The notes under the pieces: model-generated
Databases searched by the model: none
The model's input: only the letters and a program-made list of their open reading frames with translations
What the model was told of the DNA's origin: nothing
Program-made: the position numbers and the translations under genes
NCBI RefSeq assembly: GCF_003663885.1
Contig: NZ_RCCE01000005.1
Location: 248,001 to 312,000, forward strand
Origin: Litoreibacter meonggei
GTDB taxonomy: Bacteria; Pseudomonadota; Alphaproteobacteria; Rhodobacterales; Rhodobacteraceae
Direction: 5' to 3'
Length of the DNA: 64,000 nucleotides
Shown here: piece after piece, positions 34,428 through 42,405 of the stretch
Numbering within the stretch: position 1 is the stretch's first letter
Layout: each line of letters opens with the position of its first letter

Positions 34428-35948
34428 ATGACCACGGGTATTCATCATGTGACGGGTATCACTGCCAATGTGCAAGCGAACGTGGACTTCTATGCGGGCT
34501 TTCTAGGCCTGCGATTGGTGAAACGCACCGGTGGGTATGAGGATGCCGAACAACTGCATCTATTCTACGGGGACGCAGCAGGATCGCCCGGCTCGCTTGT
34601 CAGTTTTTTGGTTTGGGAAGGCGGCGGGCGTGGTCGCGCCGGTCATGGACAGGTGGCAGAGATCGGCTTTGCCGTTCCGTCTGCCAGTATTGGTGACTGG
34701 ATTACCCGCGCGATGAGTGCACAAATCACGGTCGAGGGCCCAAAGCGCGAGTTCGGTGAACCTGTGCTGCGCCTCAAAGATCCTGACGGTTTAAACATCA
34801 AGCTTGTAGGCATTGATCGGAAATCACAGGCACCGCTGCCCGATGCAAATGCTCCGACGCACATACATTCCGTGACGCTGTTGTCCGAGACCCCCGATAA
34901 GACGGCTGAGTTTGTCTCTCGTTTCGGGTATCGCGAAGAACGGGTTGAAGGCGCAGTTCATAGGCTGGTTTCGGACAGCGATGTCGTTGACGTGCGCGAT
35001 GCTTCCGGCTTTGTTCCTAGCGTTTCCGGTGCGGGTATTCTGGATCATGTGGCATTCCGGGCTTCCGACGTTGGGGCTGTGCGCGAAATGCGACTTGCCA
35101 TGAAAGGCATCGCCGGCATTACCAACGTCCATGATCGCAAGTACTTTCTGTCGCTGTATGTCCGCGAACCTGCCGGCACGCTGATCGAATACGCCACCGA
35201 CGCGCCTGGGCTCACAGTCGACGAACCTCCAGAGCATCTGGGTGAGACATTGTTTGTGCCGTCACACGACATGAACCGCGCAGAAGATTTAAAACTTATC
35301 TTGCCCCAGTTCGCCCTTCCGGGTGAAGAAAGATTCCCAATGCGTGACCTTCCTTTCATACACCGCTTTCACCAACCAGAAGACCCTGATGGCAGCACCA
35401 TTGTGTTGCTGCACGGAACAGGCGGCAACGAGTCCGATTTGATGCCAATGGCTCATAAGATCAATCCGCGCGCTACCCTTCTTGGGGTGCGTGGACGCTC
35501 GACAGAGGAAGGGATCAATCGCTGGTTCCGCCGCTTTGATGCGGTGACTTACGATCAAGCCGATATTCGCGCGGAAGCTGAAGCATTCGCGGCTTTTGTT
35601 GAGGGTGCAATAACCGGATACGGTCTGGATCCGCAAAGCATGACGTTCCTCGGCTATTCCAACGGCGCGAACCTGTTGGGAGCAGTTATGCAACTGCACC
35701 CCCACATTGTGCGGCGCGCCATCCTGCTTCGTTCGGTTCATGCGCTTACGGATAGTCCAGCAAATGATCTCGCGGGCTTAAGCGCGCTGATGCTGAACGG
35801 GGCAGACGATCCGTTTGGAAGCTTGTCGCCAGCGCTGGATCTGGCTTTGCGAAACGGTGGGGCGACAGTAGACGCGCACACGGTATCAGCGGGACATGAG
35901 CTGACGTCAGAAGACATTGATCGAGCAAAGGAATGGCTTGGGCTCTGA
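34428..35948 (+). CDS. fusion of MhqO-type ring-cleaving dioxygenase and MhqD-type hydrolase
   Basis: The protein of about 506 residues joins two enzymes usually encoded separately. Residues 1-300 are paired VOC domains: GIHHVTGITANVQANVDFYA, GFLGLRLVKRTGGYED and GAGILDHVAFRASDVGAVRE, as in MhqO. From about residue 315 an alpha/beta hydrolase follows: TIVLLHGTGGNESDLMPMAH, FLGYSNGANLLGAV with nucleophile Ser411, NGADDPFG and SAGHELT for Asp and His. In Bacillus, mhqO and mhqD are neighbours in a quinone-responsive operon. Two ATGs lie at 34425 and 34428; the AGAGGGAG site fits 34428. Confidence 0.88.
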   Translation: MTTGIHHVTGITANVQANVDFYAGFLGLRLVKRTGGYEDAEQLHLFYGDAAGSPGSLVSFLVWEGGGRGRAGHGQVAEIGFAVPSASIGDWITRAMSAQITVEGPKREFGEPVLRLKDPDGLNIKLVGIDRKSQAPLPDANAPTHIHSVTLLSETPDKTAEFVSRFGYREERVEGAVHRLVSDSDVVDVRDASGFVPSVSGAGILDHVAFRASDVGAVREMRLAMKGIAGITNVHDRKYFLSLYVREPAGTLIEYATDAPGLTVDEPPEHLGETLFVPSHDMNRAEDLKLILPQFALPGEERFPMRDLPFIHRFHQPEDPDGSTIVLLHGTGGNESDLMPMAHKINPRATLLGVRGRSTEEGINRWFRRFDAVTYDQADIRAEAEAFAAFVEGAITGYGLDPQSMTFLGYSNGANLLGAVMQLHPHIVRRAILLRSVHALTDSPANDLAGLSALMLNGADDPFGSLSPALDLALRNGGATVDAHTVSAGHELTSEDIDRAKEWLGL

Positions 35949-36044
35949 ATCTCGTTGGCCGCTTGATATGTCTACACCTAGCAGTTGAGACGGTCTTAGT
36001 CATAACTCCGGCAACGGGGCGAGCAACTTTAGGAGGAGGCAAAA

Positions 36045-36371
36045 ATGCCCGAACTTGTAATTACAAAGGAAAATCGGGGCGAACATCACGGTCGTTATGT
36101 CGCTCGTTTTGACGGTGTCGAGGCTGAGGGGGAAATAACGTTTACCAAACGCGGCCCCGATATTATCGGTGCAGATCACACGGGTGTGCCAGACCCGATG
36201 GCTGGGCAAGGTGTCGCCAAGGCGCTGCTAGACTTCATGCTGACTGACGCACGAGACAACGGGTTTCGCATAATTCCAATTTGCCCATACGTGCGCAAAC
36301 AGTATGCGCGCCATCCCGAATGGGCAGACCTGTTCACAACTGCTCCCGGGGAAGCCCCCAAACCTCTGTAG
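36045..36371 (+). CDS. small GNAT-like acetyltransferase (PF14542 type)
   Basis: The 108-residue protein has the short GNAT fold of the YidJ/NATD1-like family: FDGVEAEGEITFTKRGPDII, HTGVPDPMAGQGVAKALLDF (acetyl-CoA loop), and NGFRIIPICPYVRKQYARHP then EWADLF, whose final CPYV...HPE(W/Y) motif is diagnostic. A strong AGGAGG site precedes the ATG. The acceptor is unknown. It lies in the same direction as the fusion gene, 96 bases downstream. Confidence 0.9.
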   Translation: MPELVITKENRGEHHGRYVARFDGVEAEGEITFTKRGPDIIGADHTGVPDPMAGQGVAKALLDFMLTDARDNGFRIIPICPYVRKQYARHPEWADLFTTAPGEAPKPL

Positions 36372-36455
36372 CAGTACCCGAACTCGTGCGTATCCAGGCG
36401 CTGCCCACTGATTTTAAGGGGCTGCGAGACATAACGGTGCCGCAGCTCGTTGTTG

Positions 36456-36995
36456 TCAGATTGCCCGAGAGAACCCCGCTAAGAACTTGGACAGGTGGTC
36501 GCGTGTGCTCTCATCCACAAGGTTTCCACCCTCGTCAAATAGCGGCTGCGCACGTGACACCATAAGGCGCCCTTCCATCCACGGTCGTGTGCGCAGTGTG
36601 CGCAAGACCGGCAGCCAGTGGTCTTGCCCCAACACCGTGCCGAACCCGCCCGGAGATGCGCCGATGACCGCCACTGGTTTCCCCACAAACATTTCCAAGC
36701 CCGGCCCGCGCGACATCCAATCTATGGCATTTTTGAAAACGCCCGGAATCCCATTGTTGTATTCTGGCGTTACCAGTAACAGCCCGTCGGCTGAGGCCAG
36801 CTGATCCTGCAAGGTTTGGACCGCTTTCGGCAATCCAAGTTCTGCCTCCATATCGGCATCATAAAGCGGCACGTCACGGATTGAACCAATCTCGATTGCG
36901 ACGCCTTCAGGAACAAGTTCAGATGCCGCACGCAGCAACCCTGTGTTGTAAGATGCGCGGCGCAGACTGCCAGACAGGCCAAGAATGTTAGTCAT
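36456..36995 (-). CDS. NADPH-dependent FMN reductase family protein
   Basis: The 179-residue flavodoxin-like protein has the phosphate loop LGLSGSLRRASYNTGLLRAA (residues 5-24), LLLVTPEYNNGIPGVFKNAI then DWMSRGP, and AVIGASPGGFGTVLGQ. These define the ChrR/NAD(P)H quinone- and azo-reductase branch, which makes two-electron reductions of quinones and limits redox cycling. It overlaps ltrA-like upstream gene by eight bases, so they form one operon. The quinone role fits its MhqO neighbours. Confidence 0.92.
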   Translation of the reverse strand: MTNILGLSGSLRRASYNTGLLRAASELVPEGVAIEIGSIRDVPLYDADMEAELGLPKAVQTLQDQLASADGLLLVTPEYNNGIPGVFKNAIDWMSRGPGLEMFVGKPVAVIGASPGGFGTVLGQDHWLPVLRTLRTRPWMEGRLMVSRAQPLFDEGGNLVDESTRDHLSKFLAGFSRAI

Positions 36996-38163
36996 GTGAC
37001 ATTTCCTTTTGTTGAAGGGTTAACCGTCGGCGAACCAAAGCGGTCAGCACCAGAAGCACAGCGATAAGTTCCAGCGCCATTTGCGGCGCGGCAAACCCGA
37101 TGAGAAGGATGGTTCCTGCAATCACCGGTAAGGTCCACTGCCACGCGCCGTCGAGGTGCAAGCGGTCTCGGATCAGCCAAAGCGTCCCCACGTAGACTGC
37201 GATAGGTATGGCGGTTGCCAATACGGCAACCCGAAGCTCGACGTGAGCCGAATGATCGACGACTTGCAGCATAACGAGCATACCCGCACCAGTCGCGGCT
37301 CCTGCGGCAAACAGAACGAAATGGCCGTACCCCCACAAAAGTGCATGGCCCATCTCGTCACCGGACAGATGGTCCTCATCCGTAAAATACAGCCCCCATA
37401 GTGAAAACGAAATTACTGCTGACAAAACCGCCAGCCATAGCAATGCAGGGTCCGGGAATGCGGAGCCGTCATTGATTTGGATCATTGCAGTAATAGCGAT
37501 GAAGGTTTCGCCCAAAACAATGATGTTCAAAAGGCCGTAGCGCTCGATCATATGATGGCGGTGCCAACCTGTTGTGCCGTGTCGTTCTGCAAACACCGGG
37601 ACAAACAATTCACCGGCAGCGCCGACAATAAATAGCGGCAAATACATCGCCGCCGTCGGCGGCACAAACACGACGAGAGCGACCCAGTAAACCTGCATTG
37701 CAACAATGCCGGCTGCGTATCGCAACGCTGTTTTGCGACGTTCGAGATGCGCCCTTGCAGCACCTAACCAAAATACGGCCATTCCCAGTCGCATGACGAC
37801 AAAACCCAAGAGCGCCAGCCAAATTCGTTCATTCGCAAACACTGCGTTGATGCCCGCCGCCAGCATCAGGGCTCCGAACATGATCACCATCGTTAAAATA
37901 CGAAATGCAGTTGAATCGTCGTCATATGCCGAGGCGAACCACGTGTAGTTCATCCACGCCAACCAAATCATAAAGAAGCTACACAAGAATCCAATGATAC
38001 CCTGCAAGCTGTGTGCTCCTTCCACAGCGTGCGCAAGCCCGTGTGCGGCTGCTGCGATTGCGATCACCGATGCAAGGTCAAACATCAGTTCAAGCGGGGT
38101 TGCCGAGCGGTGCCCTTCCTTAGGGTCGCGCGCGGGGAAGTGAATAAAATCGTGTAAAATCAT
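36988..38163 (-). CDS. low temperature requirement protein A (LtrA) family membrane protein
   Basis: The 391-residue protein has the LtrA family opening: RSATPLELMFDLASVIAIAA, a segment FMIWLAWMNYTWFASAYDDD, and RHHMIERYGLLNIIVLGETF near residue 205. About ten to twelve hydrophobic segments cover most of the sequence. LtrA was named for a low-temperature growth mutant of Listeria; its molecular function is unknown. Its 3' end overlaps the FMN reductase start, so the two are co-expressed. Confidence 0.9.
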   Translation of the reverse strand: MILHDFIHFPARDPKEGHRSATPLELMFDLASVIAIAAAAHGLAHAVEGAHSLQGIIGFLCSFFMIWLAWMNYTWFASAYDDDSTAFRILTMVIMFGALMLAAGINAVFANERIWLALLGFVVMRLGMAVFWLGAARAHLERRKTALRYAAGIVAMQVYWVALVVFVPPTAAMYLPLFIVGAAGELFVPVFAERHGTTGWHRHHMIERYGLLNIIVLGETFIAITAMIQINDGSAFPDPALLWLAVLSAVISFSLWGLYFTDEDHLSGDEMGHALLWGYGHFVLFAAGAATGAGMLVMLQVVDHSAHVELRVAVLATAIPIAVYVGTLWLIRDRLHLDGAWQWTLPVIAGTILLIGFAAPQMALELIAVLLVLTALVRRRLTLQQKEMSHD

Positions 38164-38246
38164 ATTGGTCCAGTTTCAATGAAGTGAGGGCGACTGCGTA
38201 TTCACTTCTTGTTAGCAGTTTTGCGTGGAGAATATGAGTGAAGAAC

Positions 38247-38272
38247 GGGCCGCCGGGCGTGTCCGGCGGCCC
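38247..38272 (-). terminator. hairpin terminator after mhqO-like gene
   Basis: GGGCCGCCGG (38247-38256) and CCGGCGGCCC (38263-38272) form a perfect 10-bp GC stem around GCGTGT, five bases past the stop of the minus-strand dioxygenase gene. The run after it (GTTCTTC) is only partly T-rich. Confidence 0.7.
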
Positions 38273-38277
38273 TTAAC

Positions 38278-39219
38278 TTAGTCAAGTGGCTTGAGACCCG
38301 CTTCGATCTCATTGCGGCGATCTTCAAGAAATGGCGGCAATGCGAGACTTTCACCAAGCGTTTCCATTGGCTCATCTACGGCAAAACCCGGCCCATCCGT
38401 CGCGATTTCGAACAGGTTTCCACCGGGTTCACGGAAGTACAGGCTTCGGAAGTAATACCGCTCTACCTCTCCCGAACTTGGAACTTGGAGCGCGGTCAGT
38501 TTCTTTGCCCACTCGGAAATACTGCGCAAGTCCGGCGTGCGGAATGCTACGTGATGCACGGCGCCCGCACCTTGGCGCGCGGCTTGAAGTTCAGGCTGAA
38601 CAGCAACATGTAATTCGGCAGCAGCACCGCCCTCGCCCATTTCAAATACATGCACTTTGCCGATGCCATCAGGGCTAGGGTATTCGCGCACTTCCCTCAT
38701 ATTTAGCACTCTCGTTAGCATCACCTGTGTCGGAGCAAGATTTGGGACTGAAATCGTAATCGGCCCCAGACCCTTGATCTGATGCTCAGGTGGCACGGGG
38801 CTTCCGTCCCACGGATGTACGTCGTCGTTGCTATCTGCAGTGAAACGAAAACGCTGCCCTTCGGGATCTTCGAAATCCAGCGTTGCGCGGCCATCCAGCA
38901 CCGTGACCTCGCCGTGCAATAAGCCTGCGACGGCAAGCCGGTCGGCCCAGAATTCAAGGCTTCCCTCGGCAACCCGCAGCCCCGTACGGCTGATGGAGTT
39001 TGTCCCTCGGCGCTCTCGTTGGGTTGGCCAATCAAAGAAGGTTAGGTCGCTGCCGGGCGTCGCTTTCCCATCAGCGTAAAACAGATGATAGGCGGATGTA
39101 TCATCCTGGTTGACGGTTTTTTTGACCAACCGCAAGCCAAGCGTTTCAGTATAAAAGCGCTTGTTTGCAGGGGCATCAGCCGTGATGGCGGTTAGGTGGT
39201 GAATTCCAGTCAGATCCAT
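38278..39219 (-). CDS. ring-cleaving dioxygenase, MhqO-like (double VOC)
   Basis: The 313-residue protein begins [40 protein letters not shown], and has [19 protein letters not shown] and [20 protein letters not shown]. The tail ends [20 protein letters not shown], the MhqO ending. MhqO proteins are induced by hydroquinones and are thought to be thiol-dependent or extradiol-type dioxygenases. It diverges from a LysR gene with direct repeats between, so it is the likely target. It is a single-enzyme relative of the first half of the fusion protein at 34428. Confidence 0.92.
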   Translation of the reverse strand: MDLTGIHHLTAITADAPANKRFYTETLGLRLVKKTVNQDDTSAYHLFYADGKATPGSDLTFFDWPTQRERRGTNSISRTGLRVAEGSLEFWADRLAVAGLLHGEVTVLDGRATLDFEDPEGQRFRFTADSNDDVHPWDGSPVPPEHQIKGLGPITISVPNLAPTQVMLTRVLNMREVREYPSPDGIGKVHVFEMGEGGAAAELHVAVQPELQAARQGAGAVHHVAFRTPDLRSISEWAKKLTALQVPSSGEVERYYFRSLYFREPGGNLFEIATDGPGFAVDEPMETLGESLALPPFLEDRRNEIEAGLKPLD

Positions 39220-39288
39220 AATGGTCTCCTTTTGCTGGTCTCAATATTGGCTTGAGGACTGTTTCTCACCAGCGATGCAGTATCGAAT

Positions 39289-39321
39289 ACGGTGTTCTGT
39301 CATTGCGAACGGTCTTTTGTC
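39289..39321. promoter_or_regulatory. direct repeat, candidate LysR operator
   Basis: ACGGTGTTCTGTC (39289-39301) and ACGGTCTTTTGTC (39309-39321) are near-identical copies with a 20-base period, about two helical turns, in the gap between the divergent mhqO-like and lysR genes. Same-face spacing fits a regulator site. Confidence 0.5.
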
Positions 39322-39336
39322 TGATATGCTTTTCAA

Positions 39337-40254
39337 ATGCGTTACACACTTGATGAAATTGAAACTTTTCTTGCGGTGATGGAACTTGGCACTATCACAG
39401 CAGCAGCTGCGCGGCTGAACTTGTCGAAATCCGTCATTAGTAAACGTGTGTCCGATCTGGAGCTCACGCTTGGCGCGGCCCTGTTTCGCCGCAACGCAGG
39501 CCGGATCACGCCAACTGAGACTGCACGCAGACTCGATGATAAAATGCGGCCAGCCCTCGCAGATCTGGCAACCGCTGTGGAAAGTGCAGCTTGGGGTGGC
39601 CCATCGGACGACACCCTGCGCGGGACCTTATCCATCGCCGCACCGATGAGCTTTGGCACGCTCTATTTGTCACCGATCATAGCACGCTTCGCCGCAAAGC
39701 ACCCGGAGCTGGACTTGCGCATCGACTACGATGATAGGGCGCGCGATTTGCTGCGTGATGGGTTCGACATTGGTATTCGGATCGGCGACCTGCGCGACAC
39801 TGCCCTTATGCAACGGAAGCTTTGCGAGGATGAGACCATTCCCTGCGCCAGCCCCGAGTATCTTAACAGGCACGGGCGACCAAACGACATTAGCGACCTG
39901 AAAGATCACCAAGTCATTGGCTATCAGCATATGTCGAATGCCAAGTTATGGACACTCGACGACAAAACACCACCTGCACTGACAAGTCGGATTGAAGTAA
40001 ATAACGGAGAGGCAATGCGCGATATGGCTATCGAGGGGCTTGGGATCGCGATCTTGCCTGCATTCCTTGTTGCCAAGACTATAGCCAAAGGTGAACTGGA
40101 ACGCGTGTTGCCCAAGTTTAAAACACGCCACTTGCCGATTGTTGCCGTTTGGCCGCCTGTCGCGCCCCTGCCACCAAAGCTCCGTCGTTTTGTTGACCAT
40201 CTGGCGGTTGAATTGTCGAATGGTCGCCCATGGCAGGTGAGCGAAGACAATTAG
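39337..40254 (+). CDS. LysR family transcriptional regulator
   Basis: The 305-residue protein has the LysR HTH (residues 4-62: LDEIETFLAVMELGTITAAA, ARLNLSKSVISKRVSDLELT, LGAALFRRNAGRITPTE) and a substrate-binding domain from about residue 90 (LRGTLSIAAPMSFGTLYLSP, DIGIRIGDLRDTALMQRKL). It resembles regulators of quinone/aldehyde defence genes in proteobacteria. It diverges from the mhqO-like gene, the probable target. The inducer is unknown. Confidence 0.93.
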   Translation: MRYTLDEIETFLAVMELGTITAAAARLNLSKSVISKRVSDLELTLGAALFRRNAGRITPTETARRLDDKMRPALADLATAVESAAWGGPSDDTLRGTLSIAAPMSFGTLYLSPIIARFAAKHPELDLRIDYDDRARDLLRDGFDIGIRIGDLRDTALMQRKLCEDETIPCASPEYLNRHGRPNDISDLKDHQVIGYQHMSNAKLWTLDDKTPPALTSRIEVNNGEAMRDMAIEGLGIAILPAFLVAKTIAKGELERVLPKFKTRHLPIVAVWPPVAPLPPKLRRFVDHLAVELSNGRPWQVSEDN

Positions 40255-40325
40255 ATCGCCCTGCGTTTGTCACCCTTAGACGCGGTTCTTGACCAACCGG
40301 CTTTCAGGCATTAGCTGATATTCGT

Positions 40326-40369
40326 CGCGGGACGACCCGCGTTTATTAGACAACTCTGGGACGACCCAG
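40326..40369 (+). ncRNA. guanidine-II riboswitch (mini-ykkC)
   Basis: Two short hairpins have the diagnostic ACGA loop closed by G-C pairs: CGCGGG-ACGA-CCCGCG (40326-40341) and CTGGG-ACGA-CCCAG (40356-40369), separated by 14 bases. This is the guanidine-II (mini-ykkC) consensus of two stem-loops with ACGR loops that bind guanidinium as a loop-loop pair. The second hairpin ends eight bases before the AAAGGA ribosome site of the exporter gene, so ligand binding probably controls translation by freeing that site. Confidence 0.92.
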
Positions 40370-40391
40370 TTCTATACAAAGGAACTGAGCG

Positions 40392-40712
40392 ATGCCCTGG
40401 ATCTATCTCATATTCGCTGGACTACTGGAAATCGTATGGGCCTTCTTCATGAAGAAGTCGGTTGGATTTACCTTATTTGTTCCATCAGTAATCACAATCG
40501 TCACAATGGCCGCAAGCTTTGCACTCCTTTCGCTTGCCATGCGGACACTTCCTTTGGGAACTGCCTATGCGGTTTGGACTGGAATTGGGGCCATCGGAGC
40601 ATTTGCGGTCGGAATCGTGTTTTTGGACGAAGCCGTAAACCCACTGCGTTTGGCTGCAGCCATGCTCATTTTTGTAGGGATTTTACTTATGAAGGTTTCG
40701 AGCGCAGCTTGA
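40392..40712 (+). CDS. gdx: guanidinium exporter Gdx (SugE-type SMR transporter)
   Basis: The 106-residue protein has four membrane helices and the SMR signature: WIYLIFAGLLEIVWAFFMKK with the essential glutamate (near residue 13) in helix 1, LPLGTAYAVWTGIGAIGAF in helix 3, then FLDEAVNPLRLAAAMLIFVG. These match the Gdx/SugE branch, which exchanges guanidinium for protons, rather than EmrE-type multidrug pumps. The guanidine-II riboswitch just upstream strongly supports the substrate. An AAAGGA site lies upstream of ATG 40392. The 270 bases downstream hold no gene I can support. Confidence 0.94.
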   Translation: MPWIYLIFAGLLEIVWAFFMKKSVGFTLFVPSVITIVTMAASFALLSLAMRTLPLGTAYAVWTGIGAIGAFAVGIVFLDEAVNPLRLAAAMLIFVGILLMKVSSAA

Positions 40713-40982
40713 TAACAACATGTCAGAAGACTGCACCCGCCTGAATTTTCGACCTGCAACAGCGGTTACGAGCGTGAGGAGCAACGGGCCACTTGCTTCG
40801 GCATCTGCGCCACAGCGCGTTGGCATGGGCGGATAACAGCAATGGCGCTAGAAAGTATCAAAGGGAAAATTGAATTCAACTCGCCGAGCCGGCGGCGATC
40901 CACGGAAACTCCGCATTAACCCACCAGATTCGACGCAGGGTATCGCGACGCACTCAACAGTGTCCGAAGCGTTAACCTTCCG

Positions 40983-42341
40983 TCACCGCAGCTTTTTCAA
41001 AATATCCAAACTCGCATACCCGTCCGGCACCATCCCGATAGACCGCTGGAACCCCCGTACCGCCTCGATGGTCAGAGGTCCGATCTTGCCATCTATCTTC
41101 TTCGTATCAAAGCCTTTCGCCGTCAGCAGCCGCTGCATTTCCGTGCGCTCATCGAATTTCAAGGCACGGTCCCCGCGCGGCCAACCCGAGCGGATCGCTG
41201 GTCCGCCCTTCAACCGGTCCGACAAATGCCCCACCGCGATCACATAGGCGTCGGCAGTATTGTAGCGCTCGATCACCTCGAAGTTTTTAAAGATCATAAA
41301 CGCCGCACCCTTCGCCCCCGCAGGCAACAAAATCGACGCTTGCCCGTGGTTGGTGACGTTCTGACCATTCAATCCCTTGATCCCAATCGCCCCCCATTCT
41401 GCAGGCGATTTCAGTATCTTGCGGTTTGCCAACGCGTAGTCAAACCCTTGAGGTAAGGTGATCTCCACCCCCCAAGGTTGCCCCTTCACCCAGCCAAATT
41501 TCGCCAGATAATTCGCGGTCGAGGCCAGCGCATCCGTCGGATCATCCCCCCAGATGTCACGCTTGCCGTCGCCGGTAAAATCCACCGCGTAATCCAGATA
41601 AGACGTCGGGATAAACTGCGTATGCCCCATCGCACCCGCCCATGATCCGGTCATGTTACGCGGGGCCACATCACCCGCCTGCAAGATCTTCAAACCCGCG
41701 ACCAGCTGCTGTTCGAAAAACTTGGCCCTGCGGGCGTCAAACGCCAACGTCGCCAGCGAGCCGACCAAATCCTTGGAGCCTTTGAACGTGCCATAGGCAC
41801 TCTCCAGCCCCCAGACGGCAGCTACCACTTCCTTGTCGACGCCATACCGCGCTTCGATCCGGTCCAGCGTGCTGCGATGCTTGGCGACCGCCGCCTTGCC
41901 ATTGGCAATCCGCACATCGCTAGCGGCGCTGTCGAGGTAGTCCCAAAGCGTCTTGGTGAACTCCGACTGATTGCGGTCCCGTTTAATTACGTCAGGGTCA
42001 TAGCGAACGCCGCGAAAGGCTCGATCGAAGGTCGTCCTAGAAATGTCCTGTGCCACGGCGCGTGGGCGAAAGGCCTGCACCCAAGCCTCGAACCGCGCGT
42101 TGGACGCCGCCAGCTCAACCGGCGCGGGCTCTGCCAGAGCCGGTTCACGCACGATGCCGCGCAGGCGCGGGCGCAAGGAGCGTTCTACCGCCAGCCGCGA
42201 CGTCGTCGGCAGGATTACCAAAGCGGCCTGCACAACGGGCACACCAACATCTGGCCGCACCAATGGCCGCTTGGATACCTCCGCTGCGATAGCGCTTTTC
42301 GCCATGCACAAAGCGACCGCCATCGCACCTAAAACTCTCAT
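40983..42341 (-). CDS. lytic murein transglycosylase (MltB-like, SLT type 2)
   Basis: The protein of about 452 residues has a signal peptide (MRVLGAMAVALCMAKSAIAA), then an SLT_2 domain with ARYGVDKEVVAAVWGLESAY then GTFKGSKDLVGSLATLAFDA (catalytic Glu in GLES), MTGSWAGAMGHTQFIPTSYL, DIWGDDPTDALASTANYLA. A C-terminal peptidoglycan-binding domain ends GKIGPLTIEAVRGFQRSIGM. It cleaves glycan strands to 1,6-anhydro ends in the periplasm. ATG 42341 is preferred to GTG 42350 because the AGCAGG site is better spaced. Confidence 0.92.
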   Translation of the reverse strand: MRVLGAMAVALCMAKSAIAAEVSKRPLVRPDVGVPVVQAALVILPTTSRLAVERSLRPRLRGIVREPALAEPAPVELAASNARFEAWVQAFRPRAVAQDISRTTFDRAFRGVRYDPDVIKRDRNQSEFTKTLWDYLDSAASDVRIANGKAAVAKHRSTLDRIEARYGVDKEVVAAVWGLESAYGTFKGSKDLVGSLATLAFDARRAKFFEQQLVAGLKILQAGDVAPRNMTGSWAGAMGHTQFIPTSYLDYAVDFTGDGKRDIWGDDPTDALASTANYLAKFGWVKGQPWGVEITLPQGFDYALANRKILKSPAEWGAIGIKGLNGQNVTNHGQASILLPAGAKGAAFMIFKNFEVIERYNTADAYVIAVGHLSDRLKGGPAIRSGWPRGDRALKFDERTEMQRLLTAKGFDTKKIDGKIGPLTIEAVRGFQRSIGMVPDGYASLDILKKLR

Positions 42342-42405
42342 GTTGGACACCTGCTCGTGTTCTCTATTTGCAAACAGTCTACCCAGAATTACGGCCCGAG
42401 GAAAG

